From Saprospiraceae bacterium (GTDB lineage Bacteria; Bacteroidota; Bacteroidia; Chitinophagales; Saprospiraceae): a DNA stretch of 64,000 nucleotides. This document shows positions 27,054-36,162 of the stretch, one piece after another (the first letter of the stretch is position 1; every line of letters starts with the position of its first letter). Location: positions 1 through 64,000 of the forward strand of contig JADKAS010000010.1 in assembly GCA_016715245.1 (NCBI GenBank), given 5' to 3'. The translations under genes were made by a program, and so were the position numbers. The notes under the pieces are model-generated. The model saw only the letters and a list, made by a program, of their open reading frames with translations. It had not been told where the DNA came from and did not search any database.

Positions 27054-28544
27054 ATGAATATCAAGAATGTACTTTTTTTATTACTCATGCTGGTTGCAAC
27101 CCTGACAAAAGCGCAGGATGACTGTATGTGTCCAATGATCTACGACCCTGTGTGTGCTCAGGATTCATCTGGTTCTTACCTGGAATTTCCCAATTCCTGC
27201 ATGGCGGAATGTTTCGGATTTACGGTTGTTGCAGATTCTTTGTGCAGTATAATCATTGACGGAGATTGCGGATGTGAGGTGACAGACAGTACATTTATAT
27301 GTGCCCAGGACAGCCTTGGAAATATTTTTCCTGTGCCCAATGAATGTTTTGCAGACTGTTGGGGATTAACGGTCGTGGAAGGTCAGGATTGTTTTGAAAA
27401 TCCGTGGGAAGATTGTATTTGTCCTCAGGTGTACGATCCTGTCTGTGCTGTGGACAGCACTGGAGTATATGTTGAATTTACTAATTCCTGTTTTGCAGAA
27501 TGTTTTGGTTTTACAGTGGTGACAGATTCGACCCTTTGTGACTTTACCGGTGGCGGGGACTGCGGATGTGAATTTACCGACAGTTTATTTATATGTGCTC
27601 AGGATAGTTTTGGAAATATTTTTCCTGTGCCCAACGAATGTTTTGCTGCATGCTGGGGGCTTACCGTTGTAGAAGGTCATGACTGTTATGATGATCCTTG
27701 GGGTGACTGTATGTGTCCGGAAATTTACGATCCTGTATGTGCGGTAGACAGCAATGGTATTTATATAGAATTCCAGAATCAGTGTTTTGCTGAATGTTTC
27801 GGTTATACAGTGGTGGATGATTCCTTGTGTAATGTCGGTGGTTGGTATGATTGTGAATGTTTATTTGACGAAAACGAACCGTTTATCTGTGCAGTGGATT
27901 CACTGGGACATCCGTGTTATGTACCGAATGCATGTTTTGCTGCCTGCTGGGGTTTGACAGTGACTGATGATTCACTTTGCAATGTGATTGAAATTGACCC
28001 TGAAATAGATATTGAAATTCTGAATTGTATTGATTCTTTGAATATTGATGAAAACACAACCTTCCAGGAAGCTTTATTGATGTTGAGTGAGTCCTGTGGG
28101 CTTGAACTGCCTGAATGTATTTCGGAGGCGCCATTATTTGAAAATGATTCATTATTTATCGCCTACATCATACAACATTGTGAAGGAGATTTTGGATTCA
28201 ACGGCAATACCCAGGGTTCGAATGTGATGAATTTATATAATCATTTTAATGCAGAGAGTACTTCCGGTACTCAAGATGAAGTGACAAAAGGATTGGAAGT
28301 GCGTCTGCTCAGCAATCCTGTGACAGGAAGGATTGAGTACAAAATCAATACTTCAAAAGGAGGGAAAACTGAAATTTCTCTGATGAACATCAGCGGACAA
28401 AAATTTATACAGCAAAGTATGTTGCTGAATGAAGGTGAAAATAATTATTCCATAGATGTTGCCGGTTACAGACCGGGCATGTATATATTGAGTATTACCG
28501 ATAAGGAAACCATTAAAAACCTTAAGGTAATTATTGCTGAATAG
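27054..28544 (+). CDS. secreted protein with six Kazal-like domains and a T9SS sorting domain
   Basis: After a signal peptide (about 1-20, ending TKAQ) come six Cys-rich units of about 43 residues (about 22-320). They alternate between a type with CP.IYDPVCA (units 1, 3, 5) and a type with FICAQDS or FICAVDS (units 2, 4, 6), each continuing N-x-C-x-A-x-C-x-G as in Kazal protease inhibitors. A low-complexity acidic stretch follows, then a T9SS sorting domain (about 418-496: LLSNPVTGRIEYKI ... YRPGMYILSITD). It would be an extracellular inhibitor or shield against serine proteases; inhibition is inferred from domain type. Confidence 0.75.
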   Translation: MNIKNVLFLLLMLVATLTKAQDDCMCPMIYDPVCAQDSSGSYLEFPNSCMAECFGFTVVADSLCSIIIDGDCGCEVTDSTFICAQDSLGNIFPVPNECFADCWGLTVVEGQDCFENPWEDCICPQVYDPVCAVDSTGVYVEFTNSCFAECFGFTVVTDSTLCDFTGGGDCGCEFTDSLFICAQDSFGNIFPVPNECFAACWGLTVVEGHDCYDDPWGDCMCPEIYDPVCAVDSNGIYIEFQNQCFAECFGYTVVDDSLCNVGGWYDCECLFDENEPFICAVDSLGHPCYVPNACFAACWGLTVTDDSLCNVIEIDPEIDIEILNCIDSLNIDENTTFQEALLMLSESCGLELPECISEAPLFENDSLFIAYIIQHCEGDFGFNGNTQGSNVMNLYNHFNAESTSGTQDEVTKGLEVRLLSNPVTGRIEYKINTSKGGKTEISLMNISGQKFIQQSMLLNEGENNYSIDVAGYRPGMYILSITDKETIKNLKVIIAE

Positions 28545-28580
28545 AATAACTTTACTTACCCGGAAATAGGGTAGAAGACT

Positions 28581-28660
28581 AAGTCGTTTAGGGATTCCTT
28601 TTATCGCGGATAACAAAATGTTTGAAAGGGTAAAATGGGGAACTAAACGACTTTTTTATT
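28581..28660 (+). terminator. long-loop hairpin with T-run after the Kazal-protein gene
   Basis: AAGTCGTTTAG (28581-28591) and CTAAACGACTT (28643-28653) are perfect 11-bp arms followed by a T-rich run. The 51-nt loop is long for an intrinsic terminator, but the T-run and the position 37 bp after the stop codon fit. Confidence 0.5.
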
Positions 28661-28806
28661 TTTATCTTCCGGAAATCCGCTAAAAATCCCGCAATACAAT
28701 TTTGCTAACTTACGGACATTACATCTTTTTTTATGAAAAAAAACCTTCTTTTCTGTATCTTATAAACAGGAATGATTAATTTTATCTCCTAATTAATTGT
28801 TTTGGT

Positions 28807-30047
28807 TTGAAAAGGTTAATCCTTATATGGTTGTGTATTCTCTTTTTTGGAGGTTTTGATTCCAAGGGGCAATCCTGTGAATCCACCAATCTTGTGCATT
28901 ACCAATACAATGATATCAAAAACATTCTTGAAAAAAATTCCTGCCTTAATTGTCATCACGGTATTAATAACGGATGGTCTTTTGATACCTACCGCAATAT
29001 GTTTTCCTCCGGAAAATGTGGTTCCGTAATCAAACCGGGAAGCCCGGCCACTAGTATTCTTGTGGACAGACTCAACGGTGGAGCTGTCGATTGTGGAAAT
29101 CCAATTCCTCTTGCTGCTCATACTATTCCTTCTAAAGATTTATTGGCAATAGAGACATGGATACTTGTAGGTGCTCCTGAATTTTGCATTCCTGAATACG
29201 AAGAAGTAAAAAATATCTTCAATAGCAACCAGTGTCAGGATTGCCATAACAAAAACGGAGAGTGGAGTTACAACACTTACAACAGTCTGTTTTTCAAACC
29301 GGGAAATTCGGTTTGTTCTGACCCGTTGGTTGTGCCATTCGAACATAATAATAGTTTTTTATACAAAAAAATTTCAGGACAATCCGATATATGCGGACAA
29401 AAAATGTTAGCCGGCAATGTTCCTATGTCTTATGAGGATGTGGCCCGCGTGCGCGATTGGATTAATAGCGGAGCTTTTCAGGCTTCAAGGGCTTTACCCG
29501 TGGTGCTTACTGACTTTTCAGCTTATAATGAAGAAGATAAAAAGGTTGTTTTATACTGGCAGACAAGTTCCGAGTACAATACAGCTTTTTTTGAAATAGA
29601 AAACAGTGGCGATGGTATTCAATTTAACACCATAGGTAAAAAACAGGCTTCATCCAATCCGAATGTTCTGACCAATTATGAATTTACGGATTTGACCCTG
29701 GATTTGGCAATCAGTATTATCGTTTGAAAATGACAGACCACGATGGTCTAGTATCTTATTCTTCTACAAGAGCGGTCAGATTAAAAAGTAACGTCGAGAC
29801 GTTAAAAATATATCCTTCTTCTTTACAGAACAATGATCCATTGTTTATAGAATGGATTGTCTCAGATAATTCTGAAATAGCAAAAATACAGATATTGGAT
29901 ATACTGGGCCGGTTGGTTTTTACAACCATCATCAACCCGGGAATAAATCAGACTACCATCCCCGCTTTGAGTCCGGGATTATATTATGCCGTTATACCCC
30001 ACGACATAGAAAATTATTTTGTCAAAAAAATGATAATGATACATTGA
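28807..30047 (+). pseudogene. secreted protein with two haem c motifs and T9SS domain, frameshifted
   Basis: The first frame has a signal peptide (about 1-22), two CXXCH motifs (CLNCH about 47; CQDCH about 140) in repeated planctomycete-type cytochrome-like units (FDTYRNMF / YNTYNSLF), then VVLTDFSAYNEEDKKVVLYWQTSSEYNT. It stops at 29727, while the next frame (29724 on) continues the same domain (YYRLKMTDHDG) into a T9SS sorting domain ending at 30047. One missing base near 29709 restores a single protein of about 413 residues. Either an assembly error or a recent frameshift. Confidence 0.8.
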
Positions 30048-30083
30048 TGGCTTACATTTGTCCCATCATCAGTATTCCTGTTT

Positions 30084-31076
30084 ATGTTTTATCCTGAAGG
30101 TAATAATTTACCTTTTGTACGTCAAATGAACCATCTGGGTAAAGACAGGATTCCTTTCTTTTTTCTTATTGACTTTGAAATGGCAAAACCCCTTGTGTTG
30201 CCCATAAAAGATATTGATAAAGAAAAGATTAAATATAAGTTTACAGAGGTAAAAAATTATCAGCTCCATGCTTCTGCTAATACACCTCCATTGATTTTTT
30301 CGAAATTCCCGATGGCCGCTGATAAATACAAAAAGGCTTTTGATTATGTAAAAGGTGAACTATTGTATGGTAATTCTTTCCTTACCAATCTTACCTTCCC
30401 GACCCGGATAGAAAGCAATTATAGTTTGCTCCAGCTTTTTAACAAATCGAGAGCTAAGTACAAATTATATTTTAACGATGAGTTTATTGTTTTTTCACCG
30501 GAAACATTTGTCACTATAAATACAAATGGAGTGATTCATTCTTTTCCAATGAAAGGCACGATAGAGGCCGGAATCCCCGATGCCATTAAGATGCTGATGG
30601 AAGATGAAAAAGAAATTGCCGAACACTATACTATTGTAGATCTGATCCGAAATGACATTGGAATCGTTTCTGAAAATGTGGAAGTAAAAAAATTCCGATA
30701 TCTTGATTTGATTACTACTACAGAAAAAAAATTGTATCAGACTAGTTCGACGATTGAAGGAAAATTGTATAAAAATTACCACGAACATCTTGGAGATATC
30801 TTTTTATCTTTGTTGCCGGCGGGAAGTATAAGCGGAGCTCCCAAGAAAAAAACGGTGGAAATTATCCAAAAAGCGGAAGGTGAGGACAGAGGATATTATA
30901 CAGGTATAATGGGCTATTACGATGGGGAAAGTGTGGACAGTGGTGTTATGATCCGCTACATAGAAAAAAGGGGGGACAGACTTTTTTTCAGGAGTGGTTG
31001 CGGAATTACGGCCATGAGTGATTGCGAATCCGAATACAAGGAAATGATAGACAAGGTATATGTCCCTGTTGGTTGA
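30084..31076 (+). CDS. pabB: aminodeoxychorismate synthase component I (chorismate-binding)
   Basis: The 330-residue protein has the chorismate-binding fold: FSPETFVTI (about 132-140), FPMKGTIEAG, the D-L-I-R-N-D motif (VDLIRNDIG, about 186-194), SISGAPKKKTVEIIQ (about 247-261) and SGCGITAMSDCESEYKEM (about 306-323). It would convert chorismate with ammonia to 4-amino-4-deoxychorismate. It overlaps the lyase gene by 17 bp, and no separate glutamine amidotransferase is present here. It is short but complete for the catalytic domain. Anthranilate synthase is the alternative, made unlikely by the lyase neighbour. Confidence 0.88.
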   Translation: MFYPEGNNLPFVRQMNHLGKDRIPFFFLIDFEMAKPLVLPIKDIDKEKIKYKFTEVKNYQLHASANTPPLIFSKFPMAADKYKKAFDYVKGELLYGNSFLTNLTFPTRIESNYSLLQLFNKSRAKYKLYFNDEFIVFSPETFVTINTNGVIHSFPMKGTIEAGIPDAIKMLMEDEKEIAEHYTIVDLIRNDIGIVSENVEVKKFRYLDLITTTEKKLYQTSSTIEGKLYKNYHEHLGDIFLSLLPAGSISGAPKKKTVEIIQKAEGEDRGYYTGIMGYYDGESVDSGVMIRYIEKRGDRLFFRSGCGITAMSDCESEYKEMIDKVYVPVG

Positions 31077-31653
31077 AACGATTTATATCAAGGCGCAAAA
31101 AATAAGGAACCTCAGTTTCCACCAGGCCAGATTCAGAAAAAGCAGAAAAGCGTTGTTTGATGTGAAGGCTGACATTTTACTTAAAGAAGTTCTGGCACCG
31201 ACACTTCCGAAGGATGATGTAATGTATAAATGCAGAGTCTTGTATGACGAAAAAATACGGGAAATTACGTACAAGCCCTATTTTTATCCTGTCATTAATA
31301 GTCTGGCAATCATGACGGCTGATGACATAGAATATCCTTATAAATGGGTGGAAAGACCTGAACTTGATGAGGTATTCAGACAAAAGGGGAATGCAGACGA
31401 AATCATCATCATCCGCAAAGGTTGGGTCACCGATGCGTACTATTACAATCTTGTTTTTGAAAAAAATGGTGAATTTTTTACACCGCATATACCTCTTTTA
31501 AAAGGTACACAACGGGCTTCTCTTATAAGGAAGAAAAAAATAATACCTATGAGGATGTCTGAAGAAGATATTTTTGATTTTGAACGTGTACATCTTATTA
31601 ATGCCATGACGGAATTAGGAAAAATGGTTGTACATATTGATCAGATTTTTTAA
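31060..31653 (+). CDS. pabC: class IV aminotransferase, probable aminodeoxychorismate lyase
   Basis: The 197-residue protein is a short member of the PLP fold-type IV family: YKCRVLYD, a central ADEIIIIRKGWVTDAYYYNLVFEKNGEFFTPH (about 110-141, the substrate and cofactor pocket strands), and LLKGTQRASLI (about 146-156). It would release pyruvate from aminodeoxychorismate to give p-aminobenzoate. It is coupled to pabB by overlap. It is about 70 residues shorter than E. coli PabC at the N-terminus, as in other compact Bacteroidota homologues. Confidence 0.8.
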   Translation: MSLLVETIYIKAQKIRNLSFHQARFRKSRKALFDVKADILLKEVLAPTLPKDDVMYKCRVLYDEKIREITYKPYFYPVINSLAIMTADDIEYPYKWVERPELDEVFRQKGNADEIIIIRKGWVTDAYYYNLVFEKNGEFFTPHIPLLKGTQRASLIRKKKIIPMRMSEEDIFDFERVHLINAMTELGKMVVHIDQIF

Positions 31654-31848
31654 GCGGTAAATAAGCTTGTTTACTACCTTTTCGAAAACCTGCCGGGAAA
31701 GATTTTGCTTTTCCTGAAATAAAAAATTTGTGTAATATGTGGTTGAATATAAAAATATTTCTACATTAGCACTCACAAGTGAATTCACTTTATGTGAGAT
31801 TTGAATATTCAAAACGATAATGTAACAACCAACAAAACACAAACCACC

Positions 31849-33399
31849 ATGAGTCAAAAAGCAGCACCAAAAGGATTTATCAATAAAGCGCTGAATCTTA
31901 TTGAAAGAGCGGGAAATAAATTACCTGATCCCGCGATTTTATTTTTAGTTCTTATGATTTTTGTCTGGTGTTTATCCTGGTTAATGTCAGGGATAACCTT
32001 TATAGAAATTGACCCAAGATCCGGCTCTCCGATTGTAGTCAACAACATGCTTACCGGAAAAGCATTTGCAGAATTTTTCTCGGGTATGGTGACCACCTTT
32101 ACAGGATTTGCTCCATTGGGAATAGTGTTGGTAGCCATGTTGGGTGTCGGTGTTGCAGAACATGCAGGATTTATCAATGCAGGTTTGAAAACGCTTTTGA
32201 GCTTTACACCGAAAAAGTTGCTGACTCCGATGATGATTCTTGTAGCCATTTTATCGCACACGGCAACAGATGCAGGTTATGTTCTGGTGATTCCGATAGC
32301 CGGTGTTATTTTTTATTCAGCAGGACGACATCCTTTGGCGGGTATCGCTGCCGCTTTTGCCGGGGTATCGGGAGGATTCAGCGCCAACTTTGTGCCATCA
32401 GGTATAGATCCACTGTTGCAGGGTTTTACGCAATCTGCTGCCAGAATTATCGACCCTGCCATAGAATTAAATCCTTTGAACAACTGGTTTTTTACCGGAT
32501 CATCCAGTATTCTTCTTATCATTTTGGGCTGGTATCTTACGGATAAAGTGATTGAGCCAAGACTGAACGCCAATTCACCTGTTGATGCAGATGCTGAACT
32601 GCCAAAGGGAACCATGGATCCATTAAATAAAAAGGAAAAAAGCAGTTTTTATTATTCCGTTCTCGCTATGGTAGTAATGTTGATTTTACTGGCTCTGTGG
32701 GCTATGCCGGCGAGTTCTGCATTGCGTTCAGAGACTGGTGTTCTGACCGATATTAAAGCGCCGTTAATGAGGTCTATCGTTCCGATCATTTTTATTGTTT
32801 TTCTTATTCCGGGAGTGATTTACGGATATATGTCAGGTACATTTACCAAAACAAAAGAAGTTATTGACAGTATGTCGAAGTCTATGCATGGAATGAGTTA
32901 CTATATTGTAATGGCCTTTTTCTGTGCTTTGTTTATTGATGCATTCACCAAATCCAACATAGGTGCTTTACTCGCATTGAAAGGAGCAGATGGTTTGAGA
33001 AGTTTACAATTGCCTTCACAGGTTACGATAGTAGGTATTATCTTTCTGACTTCCTTTGTCAATCTATTTATTGGATCTGCTTCAGCAAAATGGGCTTTGA
33101 TGTCGCCGATTCTGGTGCCGATGCTCATGCAATTGGGAATTTCTCCGGACCTTACCCAGGCAGGCTACAGGGTTGGGGATTCAGTTTCTAATATTATCAC
33201 ACCTTTGATGCCTTACTTCCCGTTGGTGGTGGTTTTTTGCCATAAATATGTGAAGTCTACCGGTATTGGTACACTTGTTTCCATCATGCTGCCATACACG
33301 ATAACGTTCATCATATGCTGGACTATATATTTATTGATATACTGGGGACTTGACATTCCACTCGGATTGCAGTCAACGTATGAATATTTACCAAAATAA
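31849..33399 (+). CDS. abgT: AbgT-family transporter (p-aminobenzoyl-glutamate/antifolate)
   Basis: The protein of 516 residues from the ATG at 31849 has about 11 membrane segments and family motifs: ERAGNKLPDPAILFL near the start, LGVGVAEHAGF (about 102-112), SHTATDAGYVLVIPIAG (about 138-154), FSANFVPSGIDPLLQG, and ASAKWALMSPILVPM with GDSVSNIITPLMPYFPLV near the end. AbgT proteins import p-aminobenzoyl-glutamate or export sulfonamides. Its place 195 bp after pabB-pabC links it to p-aminobenzoate metabolism. A TTG 48 bp upstream is a less likely start. Confidence 0.92.
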   Translation: MSQKAAPKGFINKALNLIERAGNKLPDPAILFLVLMIFVWCLSWLMSGITFIEIDPRSGSPIVVNNMLTGKAFAEFFSGMVTTFTGFAPLGIVLVAMLGVGVAEHAGFINAGLKTLLSFTPKKLLTPMMILVAILSHTATDAGYVLVIPIAGVIFYSAGRHPLAGIAAAFAGVSGGFSANFVPSGIDPLLQGFTQSAARIIDPAIELNPLNNWFFTGSSSILLIILGWYLTDKVIEPRLNANSPVDADAELPKGTMDPLNKKEKSSFYYSVLAMVVMLILLALWAMPASSALRSETGVLTDIKAPLMRSIVPIIFIVFLIPGVIYGYMSGTFTKTKEVIDSMSKSMHGMSYYIVMAFFCALFIDAFTKSNIGALLALKGADGLRSLQLPSQVTIVGIIFLTSFVNLFIGSASAKWALMSPILVPMLMQLGISPDLTQAGYRVGDSVSNIITPLMPYFPLVVVFCHKYVKSTGIGTLVSIMLPYTITFIICWTIYLLIYWGLDIPLGLQSTYEYLPK

Positions 33400-33427
33400 A
33401 ATGGTATAAACTTTTTATATCCTTTCA

Positions 33428-33466
33428 AAAAAAATCCCAAATAATAAACTTGTTTGGGATTTTTTT
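33428..33466. terminator. bidirectional terminator between abgT and the barrel protein
   Basis: A run of A, then ATCCCAAA, a loop, TTTGGGAT and a run of T form a symmetrical hairpin with U-tracts in both directions between two convergent genes. Confidence 0.85.
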
Positions 33467-33471
33467 ATGTC

Positions 33472-34011
33472 TTAAAACCGATAACCGATTCCTGCCATAA
33501 GTCTGCCTTGTGCTTGGACAGGATCCCTTTGGTATTCATGAACATCACTCAGGATGGCGAGGCCAACACCCAAATCCATCAGAAAGTGTTTGGAAAGACC
33601 AAATTGGTATCCGGTGCGGAATACACCACCCATTTTGGATTTTCCGGTTCTGACCACCTGATCCATGTCGTCCAGAATGACATCATCATAATCATAGTGA
33701 TAAGCAAAACCACCTGAAAGATAAAACCCTCTCAGTGCGTCGGAGGTTGACCGTGCAAAATATCTTCTGTAATCCAATGTGGCATTCAACCAATTGTTTT
33801 CTGTAAAAAATACGATGTTGCCCCGGTGAAAATTGCCGACAAGCGAAGATTTTTTTGTTATTCTGTATTCTACATGGAGCGAAGGAATGATGATGAGGTT
33901 AAAAATATTGGTTTTAACAGCCACTTTGTAAGGATATGACTTTGATTCCCGTTGTTGTGCGAATGACATTTTCGGAACAAGCAATAAAAGGAGTAAAATA
34001 TATTTTGACAA
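33472..34011 (-). CDS. small outer-membrane beta-barrel protein (DUF3575-like)
   Basis: The 179-residue protein has a signal peptide (about 1-18, ending SFAQ) and alternating amphipathic strands (VAVKTNIFNLIIIPSLHVEYRI, YLSGGFAYHYDY, MGGVFRTGYQFGLS, LMDLGVGLAIL) ending GIGYRF, with the C-terminal Phe usual for barrel insertion. This fits small DUF3575-type barrels. Function is unknown. It is convergent with abgT. Confidence 0.7.
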   Translation of the reverse strand: MSKYILLLLLLVPKMSFAQQRESKSYPYKVAVKTNIFNLIIIPSLHVEYRITKKSSLVGNFHRGNIVFFTENNWLNATLDYRRYFARSTSDALRGFYLSGGFAYHYDYDDVILDDMDQVVRTGKSKMGGVFRTGYQFGLSKHFLMDLGVGLAILSDVHEYQRDPVQAQGRLMAGIGYRF

Positions 34012-34104
34012 GATTTTGATGTTTTAACGGATAAAAAAGATTACTTTTCTTTTTGTGGTGAAAGTGAATATTAATACAATGAATAAAATAGAAGTTGGAC
34101 ATCC

Positions 34105-34461
34105 TCATAAGAACAAATCCTCTGAATGTTTTACCAATTGTTTTTGTTTACTACCTGTAATATTTCCTGTAATGAGACTATGTGCTGAATTGCCTTCAAC
34201 CGGATCGTGGATGACGTCCAGGCCATCATTGATTACATTTCTTACTATTCCTGCATTTATGCGCCTAAGTCTAAATCTGGATTTGTCCAATATAGTAGTT
34301 TCTGGACTAGTCAATCTTTCTAAATCAACCGAAAGACCATCTTCATCACGCTTTTTACAAAAAGCATAACTAGTAATAGATCCATCTGATTTTATATAAC
34401 TAGGATTTATAGGAACTCTCCTAAATACGTAGTCATCATCAGAAATTTGGACAATCTCCAT
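34105..34461 (-). CDS. 118-aa protein, third gene of the overlapping TIGR04255 module
   Basis: No known family was recognised with certainty. The sequence is hydrophilic, with KKRDEDGLSVDLERLTS (about 36-52), RFRLRRINAGIVR (about 62-74) and DPVEGNSAHSLITG (about 85-98), which look like conserved motifs. It starts inside the previous gene (23-bp overlap), which implies translational coupling and a shared function with the two upstream proteins. Cytoplasmic; no signal or membrane segment. Confidence 0.65.
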   Translation of the reverse strand: MEIVQISDDDYVFRRVPINPSYIKSDGSITSYAFCKKRDEDGLSVDLERLTSPETTILDKSRFRLRRINAGIVRNVINDGLDVIHDPVEGNSAHSLITGNITGSKQKQLVKHSEDLFL

Positions 34462-34873
34462 CTGGGCAAATTAACCATTTTAGATAAGCTTGTTTTGTAG
34501 TATCGTTTATTTTAGCTTCACAATATTCATCGCTGTCGAAAGAACCAATTATTTTATCTTCTTCGTCGATAGATGAAAAAATAAACTCAAGACTTGCTCC
34601 ACCATTTTTTAATTCAATTAAAATATCACCATCAGGTGTTGGCGCTGTAAAAAATATTTCCAAACATCTGTCAGATAAATATTTTGCAAAATTGACTGCT
34701 TTGACTATTGCTTTTGCAGAAGGTTTATTAGCTCCATATGAATTCCAATTGTCATCCAGATTACTAAATGATTTGATCAAACTAATCTTGCCATGATTAA
34801 CATCAAAAGGAGAAGAATTTTGCTGAATTGATGAGTTGCTATAATTCAAATCAATATTAGCGGAATATGTCAT
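34439..34873 (-). CDS. 144-aa protein, middle gene of the overlapping TIGR04255 module
   Basis: The protein has a motif LDDNWNSYGANKPSAKAI (about 37-54), followed by helices and a strand-rich half with APTPDGDILIELKNGGASLEF (split at about 77-97). Proteins with this N-W-(D/N)-S-Y-G-A ... P-D-G-x-I signature are scattered in bacteria without known function. It overlaps both neighbours (17 bp upstream, 23 bp downstream). No signal peptide. Confidence 0.65.
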   Translation of the reverse strand: MTYSANIDLNYSNSSIQQNSSPFDVNHGKISLIKSFSNLDDNWNSYGANKPSAKAIVKAVNFAKYLSDRCLEIFFTAPTPDGDILIELKNGGASLEFIFSSIDEEDKIIGSFDSDEYCEAKINDTTKQAYLKWLICPDGDCPNF

Positions 34874-35594
34874 ATAAATCTGGTTTTACTAATTTTTTAA
34901 ATAAATACGAAGCGTGTTTATGCGCATTTTCAATCCAATCTTCCATTTTATCCCATGAAATAATCTGGTTATTATTAACGAAAGTATGCCAAATAATAGC
35001 GTCTTTGCTCGTTTCGTTATTAACGCCAGTTGCTACCATTAAGTTCAAATAAGAACTATCATCCAAGATATATCTGTTCGAAAAATTAATATCTAACAGT
35101 TTGTTGTTTAAAAAAGGAAGTTCATTAATTGTCAAATTCAATCCTTGGTTAATAAACTCAAACTTATCACTATGTCCTAAAACATCGGTTTCGATAACAT
35201 CAATGTACCTCAGTTCGACCCTTTCTGGAAAAATTTCTTTATCGTAGCTTTTACGCAAGCATTGGATTCCATCAATTATCTTTGTTTTAAAATCTGTCCA
35301 TGAATAATTTTTATTATTATCATTTACAGTAAAAACACCTGGACCCAATTGATATATGGGGTAACTATTTTTCACTTTATAAAATCTATGTGAAACTACG
35401 TTTGTAATGTTCCTTTCTCCTGACTTATGCAGCGAACGCACATACTTATAATCACAATTATTCTGAAATGAAAAAAGTGCATCTTCAAATCCAATGTCTA
35501 CAAAAACATTTTGTTCGGGAATAAAATCCAGTCCCCAATGAAGTTCAAAAATGACTTCTTTTAATGGGGCATTATTCAAACGTACTTCAGACAT
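34857..35594 (-). CDS. TIGR04255-like family protein, first gene of the module
   Basis: The 245-residue protein begins with LNNAPLKEVIFELHWG (about 6-21), contains YPIYQLGPGVFTVND (about 73-87) and WTDFKTKIIDGI (about 94-105), then RVELRYIDVIE (about 121-131), which match my memory of the TIGR04255 family, a sporadic bacterial family of unknown function. It leads a three-gene set with overlapping ends. No promoter or regulator was recognised. The set could be a small defence or toxin-like module, but nothing in the sequence proves that. Confidence 0.6.
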   Translation of the reverse strand: MSEVRLNNAPLKEVIFELHWGLDFIPEQNVFVDIGFEDALFSFQNNCDYKYVRSLHKSGERNITNVVSHRFYKVKNSYPIYQLGPGVFTVNDNNKNYSWTDFKTKIIDGIQCLRKSYDKEIFPERVELRYIDVIETDVLGHSDKFEFINQGLNLTINELPFLNNKLLDINFSNRYILDDSSYLNLMVATGVNNETSKDAIIWHTFVNNNQIISWDKMEDWIENAHKHASYLFKKLVKPDLYDIFR

Positions 35595-35768
35595 ATTGCC
35601 TTTGATAAATTTATTAAATCTTGCTACAAAGTTAACATTTTAAAATTAAAACCAGAAATTATACTTTAGACTGTAAAATTCTATTTTTGTGAAGGTTCAA
35701 TTCAAATTTTCAACAATTTTTCAATTCCTTCGTAAAAGTGATAAATTAAGTGAAAGGCAAATAATGTT

Positions 35769-35873
35769 TTGAAAGTGATCATTTTACCTTTGGCCAAAGA
35801 AGACTTGAAAGAAGCCAAAGTATGATACGAAAAAGGACTCCTAGGATTAGGAAAACGTTTTTTGTCAGCATAA
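35769..35873 (+). pseudogene. remnant of a ParE/RelE-family toxin
   Basis: Translation from 35775 gives VIILPLAKEDLKEAKV, stop (TGA 35823-35825), then YEKGLLGLGKRFLSA, stop. This is the N-terminal third of a ParE-type toxin, where W-Y normally stands at the TGA. The rest of the toxin and any antitoxin are missing. It is a decayed fragment. A TACCTTTG word overlaps it at 35785-35792 by chance. Confidence 0.6.
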
Positions 35874-36036
35874 AATACTAATAATCATTGTTGCCCTTCA
35901 GATGAGATAAGATCCTGAAAAATGGGAAAAAAGAAAAAAAATAAATTCATCAATCTGAAATGTTGTTTTACTTTGCTAAAAAAGCATTCCCGTCTATGAA
36001 CCTAAAGACCCTTTTTAATCTTAAAAATCACCTTCA

Positions 36037-36064
36037 ACCTGCCTACTTTGAAAGGCGGGTTTTT
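36037..36064 (+). terminator. hairpin with T-tract ahead of hisS
   Basis: ACCTGCCT (36037-36044) pairs with AGGCGGGT (36053-36060), one G-T pair, followed by TTTTTC. It sits in a stretch without an intact gene (35642-36236) and may insulate hisS from upstream transcription. Confidence 0.5.
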
Positions 36065-36162
36065 CTTGTTTCAAAAACGAAATTCCGGATTTTGATTCTA
36101 TATTTATCAGCCTTTTCTTTTCTTTTCAGTAAAAATCTTGGGCTTTTCCTTTGACAATGCCG

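Noticed and set aside
35960..36154. A 64-codon open frame before hisS
   Set aside because: It has no recognisable motif, no ribosome-binding site and contains a terminator-like hairpin.
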